This document shows, one piece after another, positions 1 through 7,798 of a stretch of 20,264 nt of DNA. Where the stretch lies: NCBI GenBank assembly GCA_017454585.1, contig JAFTCU010000329.1:1-20264 (forward strand), given 5' to 3'. Both the position numbers and the translations under genes were made by a program. Every line of letters starts with the position of its first letter. Positions within the stretch are counted from its first letter, which is position 1. The notes below the pieces were generated by a model. The model was not told the DNA's origin, made no database searches, and saw nothing but the letters and a program-made list of their open reading frames with translations. This DNA is from Thermoguttaceae bacterium. Lineage in GTDB: Bacteria > Planctomycetota > Planctomycetia > Pirellulales > Thermoguttaceae.

Positions 1-418
<418 letters not shown>

Positions 419-465
419 CTATTTCTTGAAATTGCTAAAAAAGGAAAAAGAAAATATTTGATTAT

Positions 466-493
466 ATTATACCAGATTTTAAAAGAATTTAAA
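466..493 (-). promoter_or_regulatory. alaS promoter (extended -10)
   Basis: On the minus strand a perfect TATAAT (471-466) is preceded by TGG, giving the extended -10 form TGnTATAAT. A weak -35 (TTTAAA, 493-488) lies 16 bases upstream. Transcription would start near 459, about 44 bases before the alaS ATG. A second TATAAT overlaps at 466-461. The -35 abuts the hairpin repeat at 494-571. Confidence 0.7.
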
Positions 494-571
494 GGCCCCC
501 TCCTTGAGGGGGCTGGCTCGCGAAGCGAGACTTGGGGAGTTTCGTAAACGCGCCGCCCCCCTCAATGAGGG
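494..571. repeat. Multi-hairpin intergenic repeat, possible mcsAB terminator
   Basis: Three hairpins lie in 78 bases. The first is a perfect 8-bp stem GCCCCCTC/GAGGGGGC with a 3-base loop (495-513). The second is CTCGC-GAA-GCGAG (517-529). The third is CCCTC-AAT-GAGGG (559-571). The outer two share the CCCTC/GAGGG core. The overall look (C-rich hairpin, CTCGC hairpin, then TTGGGGAG) is that of a dispersed intergenic repeat. On the minus strand the large hairpin is followed by a T-rich stretch (CTTTAAATTCTTTT), so it could also end mcsAB transcription just before the alaS promoter. The rest of the 416-622 gap holds nothing else I can support. Confidence 0.6.
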
Positions 572-622
572 ATGTTTTAAACGACGCGGAAAGTGTCATC
601 CCCGTGATCTTGCTCATCCGGG

Positions 623-1681
623 TCAATAATTAATTTTCAGCAGGAACTTTTTCAGGTACTGGGCGCGAAATTCGTTCGAGTCGAGCGACGATTCCACGCC
701 ACCGTAAATCCACTGCAAGTAAGCCGGCTGGATTTGAAGCAGAAGCTGGTTCACCACGTCGAGAGAGATGTCTTCCACAAGCCCCAATATGATCCCGAGC
801 CGAATCGCGGAAAGGCATTTCATCGTGTCCTGTGGGTTTAGCGCGTCCGACTCACGAATGAGTTCAAGACATTCTTCAATTCCGGATTTCAGCTTTTCAC
901 TGTTCTGTTCGAGCAGAAACTCGCGGGCTTTTTTCTCGTAATCAATGACGGCCCCAACGACATCCTGGACTTGGGAAAGAATTTCTTCTTCAGTCATGCC
1001 GAGAGTACATTGATTGCTGATCTGATAGAAATCACCCCACGCCTGGGAACCTTCACCGTAAAGCCCGCGTACAGTCAGAGAAATTTTCTGGAGACTGTTG
1101 TGGACTTTCGTGATTTGCCGTGTCATTCCGAGAGCCGGAAGGTGCAGCATCACACTAACGCGCATCCCCGTACCAACATTGGACGGACAGGCAGTCAGGT
1201 AACCGAGTTCTTCCGACCAGGCATAGACCAGGTTCTGTTCGATTTGATCATCCAGATCGTTGATTTCAGTCCAGATTTTCTGAAGGCAGAAACCGCTTTT
1301 CACACACTGGATCCGCAGATGGTCTTCTTCAATGAACATGAGGCTGAACTGACCGTTGGGCGAGATCATAACACTTCGTGGACCTTCTCCTTCTGCCATT
1401 TCGCGGCTGATGAGATGACACTCCACGAGGAGTTTCCGGTCCAGACTGCTCAGGTCATTCAGATGAAAAAGGGTAGAATTCTGGCCGAAGGACGTTTTAC
1501 GAATTGCCTTACGAAGCGTTTCGATCACACGGGTACGCTCGGCGTTACTTAACCGTGAAACGAACGAAAATGGAGCCAGATTCCTCGCGAGTCGAATTCG
1601 GGTAGAAACAACGATTTCCGAATCCGGACCTTCGTTCCGAAGCCAATCACGCTTGGACTGAACGAGTTCATCAATCGTCAT
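623..1681 (-). CDS. mcsB: Protein-arginine kinase McsB
   Basis: ATP:protein arginine phosphotransferase of the phosphagen-kinase fold. In Firmicutes it marks proteins with phosphoarginine for ClpC/ClpP degradation and needs McsA as activator. Visible motifs are STRIRLARNL at 26-35, EEDHLRIQ at 118-125 with the catalytic acidic residue, CPSNVGTGMR at 165-174 with the conserved Cys, and RGLYGEGSQAWGDFYQISNQ at 205-224. At 352 residues it is family-typical, and residues from about 250 on correspond to the phosphoarginine-binding C-terminal domain. The ATG overlaps the mcsA stop by 4 bases (ATGA), which indicates translational coupling. Neither ctsR nor clpC is adjacent, unlike the Firmicute operon. 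Function is confidently assigned; its substrates here are unknown. Confidence 0.95.
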   Translation of the reverse strand: MTIDELVQSKRDWLRNEGPDSEIVVSTRIRLARNLAPFSFVSRLSNAERTRVIETLRKAIRKTSFGQNSTLFHLNDLSSLDRKLLVECHLISREMAEGEGPRSVMISPNGQFSLMFIEEDHLRIQCVKSGFCLQKIWTEINDLDDQIEQNLVYAWSEELGYLTACPSNVGTGMRVSVMLHLPALGMTRQITKVHNSLQKISLTVRGLYGEGSQAWGDFYQISNQCTLGMTEEEILSQVQDVVGAVIDYEKKAREFLLEQNSEKLKSGIEECLELIRESDALNPQDTMKCLSAIRLGIILGLVEDISLDVVNQLLLQIQPAYLQWIYGGVESSLDSNEFRAQYLKKFLLKINY

Positions 1682-2205
1682 TCGATCCCCGCCTCGCTTT
1701 CCATTTTTAAAATTTGATCACGGAGTTCCTTTGCTTTTTCGTATTTTTCCTCCGAGACGGCTTTTTCCATCTCGTGGTACATCTGAATACGACGTGTAAA
1801 CCGTTGGCTTTCCGCCTGACCGGAACGTTTTGGAGCCTTGCCAGTATGATGGGTTTCACCGTGCATATTCATCAGAAGGGGTTTCAACTGCTTCGCGAAA
1901 GCATGGTAATCTTCCGGACAACCGAGCAGACTGGACGAGCGAAATTCAGAAAAATGGATCCCGCAAACCGGGCACATTTCCTGATCGGATTCGAGAAATT
2001 CACTGTTCGCCTTGGAAAAAGCCATTTTTTGAGCCAAATGGGTCGCCAGAGCGGAGGCCATATTGACTTCGCCGGGTAAAGCGGCTTGCGTATTCTGAAG
2101 AAAATCTTTAGCGTGTTCTTCACAAAAGTGGTACGAAATAGGCTTTCCGCCGACCAAATCCGTGACGTGAACCGTCGCTTCCTTATTGCATTTTTGACAT
2201 TTCAT
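1678..2205 (-). CDS. mcsA: McsA, zinc-binding activator of McsB
   Basis: Partner that activates the McsB arginine kinase. The 175-residue protein has an N-terminal zinc-binding pattern (C3, C6, then CEEH at 28-31) and a second Cys set (C78, C81, C96). A C-terminal UvrB/UvrC-type helical motif follows at about 145-170 (KAVSEEKYEKAKELRDQIL). This order is the McsA architecture. It is first in a two-gene operon with mcsB, sharing an ATGA overlap. The start ATG at 2205-2203 places MKCQKC at the N-terminus as in the family; no obvious Shine-Dalgarno site precedes it. A near-consensus sigma-70 promoter sits about 45 bases upstream. I found no convincing CtsR operator, so stress control, if present, works differently from Bacillus. 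Confidence 0.92.
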   Translation of the reverse strand: MKCQKCNKEATVHVTDLVGGKPISYHFCEEHAKDFLQNTQAALPGEVNMASALATHLAQKMAFSKANSEFLESDQEMCPVCGIHFSEFRSSSLLGCPEDYHAFAKQLKPLLMNMHGETHHTGKAPKRSGQAESQRFTRRIQMYHEMEKAVSEEKYEKAKELRDQILKMESEAGIE

Positions 2206-2250
2206 TTGGTTTTGTGTGAAAAAAGTCTGACCAAAATTTACTTCTGTTAC

Positions 2251-2279
2251 ATTTTATTAGATTTCGTTTTTTTTGTCAA
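2251..2279 (-). promoter_or_regulatory. mcsA-mcsB promoter
   Basis: On the minus strand a perfect TTGACA (2279-2274) and TAAAAT (2256-2251) are separated by exactly 17 bases. Transcription would start near 2244, about 39 bases before the mcsA ATG. It lies back to back with the menC promoter; the two -35 boxes are 27 bases apart. Confidence 0.8.
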
Positions 2280-2306
2280 GATGAAAAACTTTTTTTGGGA
2301 GGTGGG

Positions 2307-2334
2307 TTGATTTTTTTTCAAGTTCGGGTAAAAT
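2307..2334 (+). promoter_or_regulatory. menC-like gene promoter
   Basis: TTGATT (2307-2312) and TAAAAT (2329-2334) are separated by 16 bases. Transcription would start near 2341, leaving a leader of about 80 bases before the chosen ATG at 2421. It is divergent from the mcsA promoter. Confidence 0.65.
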
Positions 2335-2420
2335 AATTTGTAGTGTTGGGGCTCGTTTCTGATAAAGTACTCGTTCATAGTCCCTCCGCAATCATTTTCC
2401 CTCCAAATTTTACGTGTGCC

Positions 2421-3479
2421 ATGTTGATTCAAAATGCCGATCTTCAGTTCGTCCACTTGCCTCTTTCCATACCGCTCCGTACTCCACACGGACGTTTGAC
2501 TGAGTTCAGGAGCCTCATCCTTTCGCTCACTTCCAGCGCAGGAACGGGAAAGGCGGAAGTGCCGATTACCCTTTTCCCGGATGAGGATTTCGAGTATTTG
2601 GCAGGTGTGATTGATGAGAAAATCCTGCCCTTGCTTAAAGGTCAGAGCTTTTCCGATACGCAGTTACTTCGTGAGAAACTCGGAAAGTGGTCACGGCACG
2701 CGATTATTTATCCTCTCGTGGAAATGGCATGGTACGATTTGCAGGCGCAGGAAAAGAACAAACCTCTTTGTCAAATCCTTGGAGCGGAACCGATTTCCCA
2801 ACAGGTTTTCACCTCGCTCGATGAACCCGAAATGGATCGGGACGAGATTCCCGATGCGAACGAGTTCCTCGATCGGATTCAGAAACTCTACCGGGCCGGT
2901 TACGTTCACCTGGAACTGAAAATCCGTCCGGGCTGGGACGTCGCGATGGTTCGGGAAGTGCGTCAGGAAAATCCCGGTGCGTCGTTCCACATTGATTTTG
3001 AGGGAGCGCTGACCCCGCTGAACTACGATATTTTGTTCCGGATGCGGGATTTCTTCCCGTTTATGTTTGAGCAGCCATTTGCGCCCGATGAACTGGTGGA
3101 GGATGCGGAACTACAAAAAATGCTTCAGTGCCCGCTCTGCCTCGATGAAAGTATTTCCACGCCGGGAAAAGCAGCCGCAGCGCTGAAACTCGAAAGTACG
3201 AAACTGGTGAAGATCAATCCTATGCGGGCTGGCGGCTTTGAACGTGCGAAAGAAATTCTGGAAATTTGCCGGGAAGAGGGCGTAAACTGCTGGATTTCGT
3301 CACCGCTTTCCACGGGTGTGGCCGTTCGCGCGAATCTGGCGTTTTCGTGCCTGAATGGTTTTACAGGGCCGTTCGAGTACTACGACCTGATGGAATACTT
3401 CACGCCGGAAGTTTTGAAAGATGTGGAAATGCCGCCGGAGCTGGCGCTGGATGAGGAGCAGACTCTACGGATTGAGTGA
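2421..3479 (+). CDS. menC: o-Succinylbenzoate synthase-like enolase-superfamily enzyme
   Basis: Probably dehydrates SHCHC to o-succinylbenzoate in menaquinone synthesis; the OSBS/N-succinylamino acid racemase branch can also racemise acyl amino acids. The 352-residue protein shows the muconate-lactonizing subgroup order. The catalytic lysine is K167 in LELKIRPGWD, metal ligands are D193, E218 (FEQPF) and D242 (CLDES), and the second lysine is K264 in KINPMRAGGFERAKEI. Two usual residues differ: the KxK motif reads E-L-K (E165) and the DxN motif reads D-F-E. I chose ATG 2421 because it gives the family N-terminus; an upstream GTG at 2343 would sit almost on the predicted transcription start. 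No Shine-Dalgarno site is seen. The MFS gene follows after 79 bases. Family is certain; the exact substrate is less so. Confidence 0.82.
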   Translation: MLIQNADLQFVHLPLSIPLRTPHGRLTEFRSLILSLTSSAGTGKAEVPITLFPDEDFEYLAGVIDEKILPLLKGQSFSDTQLLREKLGKWSRHAIIYPLVEMAWYDLQAQEKNKPLCQILGAEPISQQVFTSLDEPEMDRDEIPDANEFLDRIQKLYRAGYVHLELKIRPGWDVAMVREVRQENPGASFHIDFEGALTPLNYDILFRMRDFFPFMFEQPFAPDELVEDAELQKMLQCPLCLDESISTPGKAAAALKLESTKLVKINPMRAGGFERAKEILEICREEGVNCWISSPLSTGVAVRANLAFSCLNGFTGPFEYYDLMEYFTPEVLKDVEMPPELALDEEQTLRIE

Positions 3480-3558
3480 TTGAAAAAACGGAGGTTTGGC
3501 TTTTGGGGCCATTCCTCTGTTTCGCCAGTCTGGAATCTTGTTTTAAAGGATTTCCTTC

Positions 3559-4851
3559 ATGCATTCCACCATTCGAGCCCGCCATACCCAGCGACGTATC
3601 CTCTATGGAAGTACGCTGCTCTGGTCTGTTGGAAACGCGATGACTTCCTCGATCGTGGTCATTTTCGTGCTCGCGGCGCTTAACTTCCACTCTCCAATGG
3701 TCATGGCGATGGTTTTTGCCGCTCCATTTTTGGGTCGGGTCTTCCAGCCATTCCTTCCCGCTCTCCTCAAACTGTTTCCCTTCCGGCGAAACCTCTGTAT
3801 TTCCCTGTACGCGGCGCAGGTTTTGGTCTTTTGGCTGATGCTTGGGAGCGCTTTTCTTCCCTTTGATCGAAGCGTGAAATTTTGGCTGATGCTTGGTTTC
3901 TGGGCCTTGGCCAACCTTCTGGAAATCATGGCTTACGCCGTTTTTCTCTCGTGGAATCGCCTTCTTTTCCCGGGTAAAACGCTCGGGAGGTTCTATTCTC
4001 GCCGCGAGGTTTACAAACTTATCGGTGAAGTCCTGATGATTGTGCTCATGGGAATTCCCAAAACGATTGAGCATTACGGCGGGAATATTTTCATTTGGTT
4101 GCCCAATCATTTCGAAGACGGAATTATCGCATGCGGTTCACTGTTCATTCTGGGAAGTACGTTTTTTCTCTGGTTCCTGCCGGAGAGCCGGTATGAGATC
4201 CCACACACTGCCGAAAGTATTCTGGTCCGTGAACTTCAACGATTCGCAAGTCCGTTCCGTGAGAGAAAATTCTGGCCGTTCCTGATTTACAGCGCGTTCT
4301 TTTCGTTTTTTCTTCAGTTCGAGCAGGTCTCGCAGACCATGTTTCAGAAAATCATTCTCTGCGGAGCGTTTGTACCCCTCCTGGGAATGCAGGCGGTACG
4401 GGTGATCCCTCGTTTCCCGCAAATATTTCTCGCTCCGTGGGTTGGAAAACTGGTGGACCGGTTTGGAACGCTGAATGTCATGATCTGCTCGCAGTTGCTG
4501 ACGGCCGTTCCGCTTCTTTTCTACGCGTTTGCGAGGCCGGGAATGGGGTGGATGCTCTATTTGGCAGCGGTGCTTTGGGGGACTTACGTTGGTTTGAACG
4601 TCGCGCTTCCGAAATTTATGCTTGAGATTTCCGATCCTCGGGACGATACACCGTGGCTGGCGGCGTATGGATTTGCCGGGAGTCTGGCCGGTTTTGCCGC
4701 TGTTTTCCTCGGAGGGTGGATCTGCAGCGATTTTTCAGGCCTTCCAAACTATTTCACGACTTTCTTTCTCCTCGCGTTCGGCTGGCGTGTACTGCTCGCG
4801 CTGCCGCTCGTGTGGGTCAAGCTGCAAAACAGAGGAAGGAGCGGAGGCTGA
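3559..4851 (+). CDS. MFS transporter, substrate unknown
   Basis: Inner-membrane secondary transporter of the major facilitator superfamily. The 430-residue protein has about 12 hydrophobic segments, starting near residue 15. The second half keeps a clear motif A (GKLVDRFG, 296-303) between two membrane segments; the equivalent loop in the first half (GRVFQPFLPALLKLFPFRR) is degenerate. A charged cytoplasmic loop at about 208-238 splits the two halves. ATG 3559 is preceded by AAAGGA at suitable spacing. The stop is only 3 bases before the next gene, whose ribosome site lies inside this gene's 3' end, so the two are translationally coupled. The neighbours do not reveal a substrate. Confidence 0.85.
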   Translation: MHSTIRARHTQRRILYGSTLLWSVGNAMTSSIVVIFVLAALNFHSPMVMAMVFAAPFLGRVFQPFLPALLKLFPFRRNLCISLYAAQVLVFWLMLGSAFLPFDRSVKFWLMLGFWALANLLEIMAYAVFLSWNRLLFPGKTLGRFYSRREVYKLIGEVLMIVLMGIPKTIEHYGGNIFIWLPNHFEDGIIACGSLFILGSTFFLWFLPESRYEIPHTAESILVRELQRFASPFRERKFWPFLIYSAFFSFFLQFEQVSQTMFQKIILCGAFVPLLGMQAVRVIPRFPQIFLAPWVGKLVDRFGTLNVMICSQLLTAVPLLFYAFARPGMGWMLYLAAVLWGTYVGLNVALPKFMLEISDPRDDTPWLAAYGFAGSLAGFAAVFLGGWICSDFSGLPNYFTTFFLLAFGWRVLLALPLVWVKLQNRGRSGG

Positions 4852-4854
4852 TTT

Positions 4855-5835
4855 ATGCCAAGGATCCGTAAACGTAAATTCGGCCCGGGGGTTCCGCCTC
4901 CACAGGAACGCAAACCGTTTCGTGATGTCAGCCGCTTCCTGAAAGAGACTTTTGGCGCGAAGTGCTACAAAGTCTGTGTCGATGGCGGTTTCACCTGCCC
5001 AAACCGGGACGGGACGTGCGGGACCGGCGGTTGTATTTTCTGCGGGGAAAGAGGTTCCGGCGAGTTCATCACCGAAACAGGGATCCAGAATCAAATCGTT
5101 ACCGCGATGGAAAAGGCCCGCCTCAAGCATCACGCGGAGAAATTCATCGTTTACTTTCAGAATTTCACGAACACTTACGCGCCTGTGGAAGTTCTGCGGG
5201 CGAAATATGACAGTGCGCTTGCTGACGGAGATGAACGAATTATCGGGCTGGCCGTTGGAACCCGTGCGGACTGTATTTCAGACGAAATTGCCGATTTGCT
5301 GGCGGAGTACGCTCAGAAGTATTACGTTCAGGTCGAATTGGGTCTTCAAACGTCCGACGACCAGACGGCCGAGTTTTTCAATCGGGGCTACAAAAGCGCG
5401 CGGTTCACTGAAGCGGTGGAGATCCTGCGGCGGCGAAAGCTCAACGTTGTGGCACATATTATGCTCGGGCTTCCCGGAGAAACGAAAGAGCACGTGAAAC
5501 GGACCGTCGAGTTTCTGAATAGTCACGATTTGCAGGGACTTAAAATGCACTCGCTTTACGTTCTGGCCGGCACACGCCTGGCGGAACTTTACCGGGAAGG
5601 GAAATTCGAGCCGATCACTTACGCGGAGTACATCGACTGGGCTCTGTACGTCCTGACTCACATCTCGCCGGAGTTGGTGATCCATCGAATCTCGGGTGAC
5701 TGTGCGCGGGAAATGCTCGTTGCGCCCGACTGGATCATGAAAAAGAAGGAAATTCTTGATGAAATCATCAAAACCATGAAACAAAATGGGTGGAATCAGG
5801 GAGAATTTTACGAAAAAAGGGAAAAAATAGTTTAA
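4855..5835 (+). CDS. TIGR01212-family radical SAM protein (YhcC-like)
   Basis: Radical SAM enzyme binding a 4Fe-4S cluster through C48, C60 and C63 (CPNRDGTCGTGGCIFC), the spacing typical of the TIGR01212/YhcC group rather than CxxxCxxC. Further group features are VYFQNFTNTYAP, GLAVGTRADC, VELGLQTS and the HIMLGLPGE strand, in barrel order. An extra Cys (C55) lies between the ligands. Length (326) is usual. The ATG at 4855 has GGAGG at 4843-4847 inside the preceding MFS gene. The reaction of the family is not, to my knowledge, firmly established. After the stop, AU-rich inverted repeats (GGGAAAAAA 5819-5827 with TTTTTTCCC 5863-5871) may end the transcript. Confidence 0.9.
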   Translation: MPRIRKRKFGPGVPPPQERKPFRDVSRFLKETFGAKCYKVCVDGGFTCPNRDGTCGTGGCIFCGERGSGEFITETGIQNQIVTAMEKARLKHHAEKFIVYFQNFTNTYAPVEVLRAKYDSALADGDERIIGLAVGTRADCISDEIADLLAEYAQKYYVQVELGLQTSDDQTAEFFNRGYKSARFTEAVEILRRRKLNVVAHIMLGLPGETKEHVKRTVEFLNSHDLQGLKMHSLYVLAGTRLAELYREGKFEPITYAEYIDWALYVLTHISPELVIHRISGDCAREMLVAPDWIMKKKEILDEIIKTMKQNGWNQGEFYEKREKIV

Positions 5836-5880
5836 ATTTGGAAAATATTATATTTTTTTGAGTTTTTTCCCCATCCCCCC

Positions 5881-5909
5881 TTGAACTTTTTTTGGAAAAG
5901 TGTTATATA
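5881..5909 (+). promoter_or_regulatory. Promoter of the Pro/His-rich gene
   Basis: TTGAAC (5881-5886) and TATATA (5904-5909) are separated by 17 bases. The leader is about 38 bases and carries AGGAGA (5943-5948) before the ATG. The gene therefore has its own promoter and is not merely read through from the radical SAM gene. Confidence 0.7.
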
Positions 5910-5954
5910 TAATTATAGAAAGTCCAACTAACCCTCAATACAGGAGATGAAACC

Positions 5955-6353
5955 ATGAAGAAGAACGGCTTGATTTCGTTAATCGCCGCGCTTGTTGTGG
6001 CGGTCATTTTTGCCTTCACTGCGCCAGTCCAGGCCCAAGGTCCGCGGCCGGGGAAAGGGCCGGGTCCAGGTCCGGCTCCGGGTTACCATCACCCCGCTCC
6101 GCCGCATCATCCGGGCCCCGTTCCGGGACCGTCGCATCGTCCGGGGCCGCCGCATCATCCGGGCCCGGCACACCATCCGGCTCCGCCGCCACCGCAGCAC
6201 CACCATCATCACCCGGCTCCTCCACCGCCACCGGCGCGTCCGGTCGTTGTGGTCCCGGCTCCGGTAGCTCCTCCGCCGCCACCGCCGCCGACCTGGGGTG
6301 GAATCGTGGGTGGAATCATTGACGCCATCATCATCGAAAGCAACAGACCGTAA
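5955..6353 (+). CDS. Small secreted proline/histidine-rich protein
   Basis: I recognise no family. The 132-residue protein has a signal peptide (MKKNG, hydrophobic 6-22, likely cleavage after VQA at 27). Residues 28-112 are almost only Pro, Gly, His, Ala and Arg, in irregular HHPGP/HHPAP/PPPP units including a run of five His (82-86). The tail (TWGGIVGGIIDAIIIESNRP, 113-132) is a Gly-containing hydrophobic segment. The many His residues suggest metal binding or a pH-sensitive surface; this is inference. The start is fixed by AGGAGA 6 bases upstream. It has its own promoter and a strong terminator, so it is monocistronic. Composition is extreme, yet the signal peptide, promoter, ribosome site and terminator all support a real gene. 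Confidence 0.8.
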   Translation: MKKNGLISLIAALVVAVIFAFTAPVQAQGPRPGKGPGPGPAPGYHHPAPPHHPGPVPGPSHRPGPPHHPGPAHHPAPPPPQHHHHHPAPPPPPARPVVVVPAPVAPPPPPPPTWGGIVGGIIDAIIIESNRP

Positions 6354-6363
6354 CAGGTCATAG

Positions 6364-6405
6364 AAAAACAAAAAGAGGGTCGTTTTCGCGGCCCTCTTTC
6401 GTTTT
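6364..6405. terminator. Bidirectional terminator between convergent genes
   Basis: An 11-bp stem (AAAGAGGGTCG 6372-6382 with CGGCCCTCTTT 6389-6399, one G-U pair) has a 6-base loop. TCGTTTT follows on the plus strand. On the minus strand the same stem is followed by TTGTTTTT. It serves the Pro/His-rich gene and the convergent lysA. Confidence 0.85.
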
Positions 6406-6433
6406 AAAGAAATCTGGAAATCATGGAAGTCAC

Positions 6434-7747
6434 TCAGCCGTCGAGCAGGATCTCGTTCTCGATCAGTTGTTCAAACGTCTGACGCTTGCGGACGCAGATC
6501 ATTTGTTTGTCTCGGATCAGGACTTCCGGCGCGTAGAGCTTCGAGTTGTAGTTGGAGCCCATTACGAAGCCGTAGGCTCCCGCGCAGCCCATCACCAGAA
6601 TGTCGCCGGTCCAGGCGCGGGGCATGGGGCGTGTGACGACGTAACCGCCCTCTTCCTGCGTGAACACGTCGCCGGACTCGCACAGCGGGCCGCAAACCAC
6701 GGCCGGGACGATCGGGCGTTCCTCATTTGGTTCGCCGCTCATCGGGCAGAGCGACATCGGGTGGTAGGAGCCATAAAGCATCGGGCGCGCCAGATTATTG
6801 AAGCCGGCGTCCAGAAGGTAGAAAAGGTCCGTTCCGCCCTGCGTCTTGACCGCCCGCACCTCGGCGAGCAGGTAGCCACTCTCAGCGACGAGGTAGCGCC
6901 CCGGCTCGATTTCCAGCGTAACGGGCGATTGATTCATCTGCTCGATCTCGCAGCGGGTACGGTCCCAAAGCTCGAAGTACTTCTGAATGTCCACGTACTC
7001 GTCGCCTTCTTTATAGACCGTGGGAAGGCCGCCGCCGGTGCTGATCGTGTTGACGGAACTCCCGACCACCATCGCGAAATCTTTCATCTTGGAGCAGCAC
7101 TGGGCCAGGTGCTCAAAATCCGTCCCGGAGCCGATGTGAATGTGAAGGCCGGTGATGGCGATCCCGTACTTTCCCGCGACCGCCAGAGCCGTCGGAATGT
7201 CCTGGTACCAGATCCCGTGTTTCGAGAGCGGGCCGCCCGTGTTCGTTTTCTGGCTGTGGCCGTGCCCGAAGCCGGGGTTGATGCGGATCGTGATCTCGAC
7301 CGGGTATTCGGTATCCTCGCGGGCGTTCAGGGCTTTGCCAAGCTGGTGGATCATGTCGATGGAGCCGCAGTTCACGTGGACCCCGTACTTCACGCAGAGG
7401 TCGAGCGCTTCCCGGTCGAAAATGTCAGCCGTATAGACGATTTCGGGGATTTCCTCCTCGGTTTCCGGTCGGGGTTTGAAGCCGGCGGCGATTGCGCGGC
7501 GGATCTCCATGGCGCTCACCGCGTCCACTTTGGCCCCGGCTTTGTGCAGGATCTGCAGGATCGCGAGATTGCTGCACGCTTTCTGGGCGTAACGCACGAC
7601 GTCAAACGCTTCCAGATCGTGAAGCTGGGAGAGTATCCGTGCCTCGTCGTAAACGAAAACGGGCGTGCCGAACTGCCTGACGATTTCGGGAATCGGAACC
7701 CCCGCGATTTCACGGAGGATCGGCGGCATCTGAACGGGAACTGGCAT
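6434..7747 (-). CDS. lysA: Diaminopimelate decarboxylase
   Basis: PLP enzyme that makes L-lysine from meso-diaminopimelate, the last step of lysine synthesis. Its 437 residues show the fold-III pattern: PLP lysine K56 in YAQKACSN, HIGSG at 204-208, the phosphate-binding GGG at 238-240, EPGRYLV at 281-287, CESGD at 356-360 with the active-site Cys, and Y392 in GAYGFVMGSNYN. The start ATG at 7747 has AAGGA about 8 bases upstream. It lies 51 bases after a coiled-coil protein gene and has no obvious promoter in that gap, so it is probably last in a marR-led operon. Codon third positions are strongly GC, which creates a very long antisense open frame. An Orn/Arg decarboxylase relative is unlikely given CESGD and neighbours. 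Confidence 0.93.
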   Translation of the reverse strand: MPVPVQMPPILREIAGVPIPEIVRQFGTPVFVYDEARILSQLHDLEAFDVVRYAQKACSNLAILQILHKAGAKVDAVSAMEIRRAIAAGFKPRPETEEEIPEIVYTADIFDREALDLCVKYGVHVNCGSIDMIHQLGKALNAREDTEYPVEITIRINPGFGHGHSQKTNTGGPLSKHGIWYQDIPTALAVAGKYGIAITGLHIHIGSGTDFEHLAQCCSKMKDFAMVVGSSVNTISTGGGLPTVYKEGDEYVDIQKYFELWDRTRCEIEQMNQSPVTLEIEPGRYLVAESGYLLAEVRAVKTQGGTDLFYLLDAGFNNLARPMLYGSYHPMSLCPMSGEPNEERPIVPAVVCGPLCESGDVFTQEEGGYVVTRPMPRAWTGDILVMGCAGAYGFVMGSNYNSKLYAPEVLIRDKQMICVRKRQTFEQLIENEILLDG

Positions 7748-7798
7748 GGGAAAAGTCCTTCTTTTGAAAAGTTTGGGTTTAGCGGTTCGGCTGGCAGA

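Noticed and set aside
2206..2250. Possible CtsR heptad (GGTCAGA) upstream of mcsA
   Set aside because: Only one imperfect half with no second repeat at the needed spacing.
2343..2420. GTG start giving a 26-residue longer menC-like protein
   Set aside because: The start would lie almost on the predicted transcription start, and the extra residues have no counterpart in the family.
3400..4110. 236-codon frame antisense to the menC-like and MFS genes
   Set aside because: Spans two convincing genes on the opposite strand and has no recognisable features.
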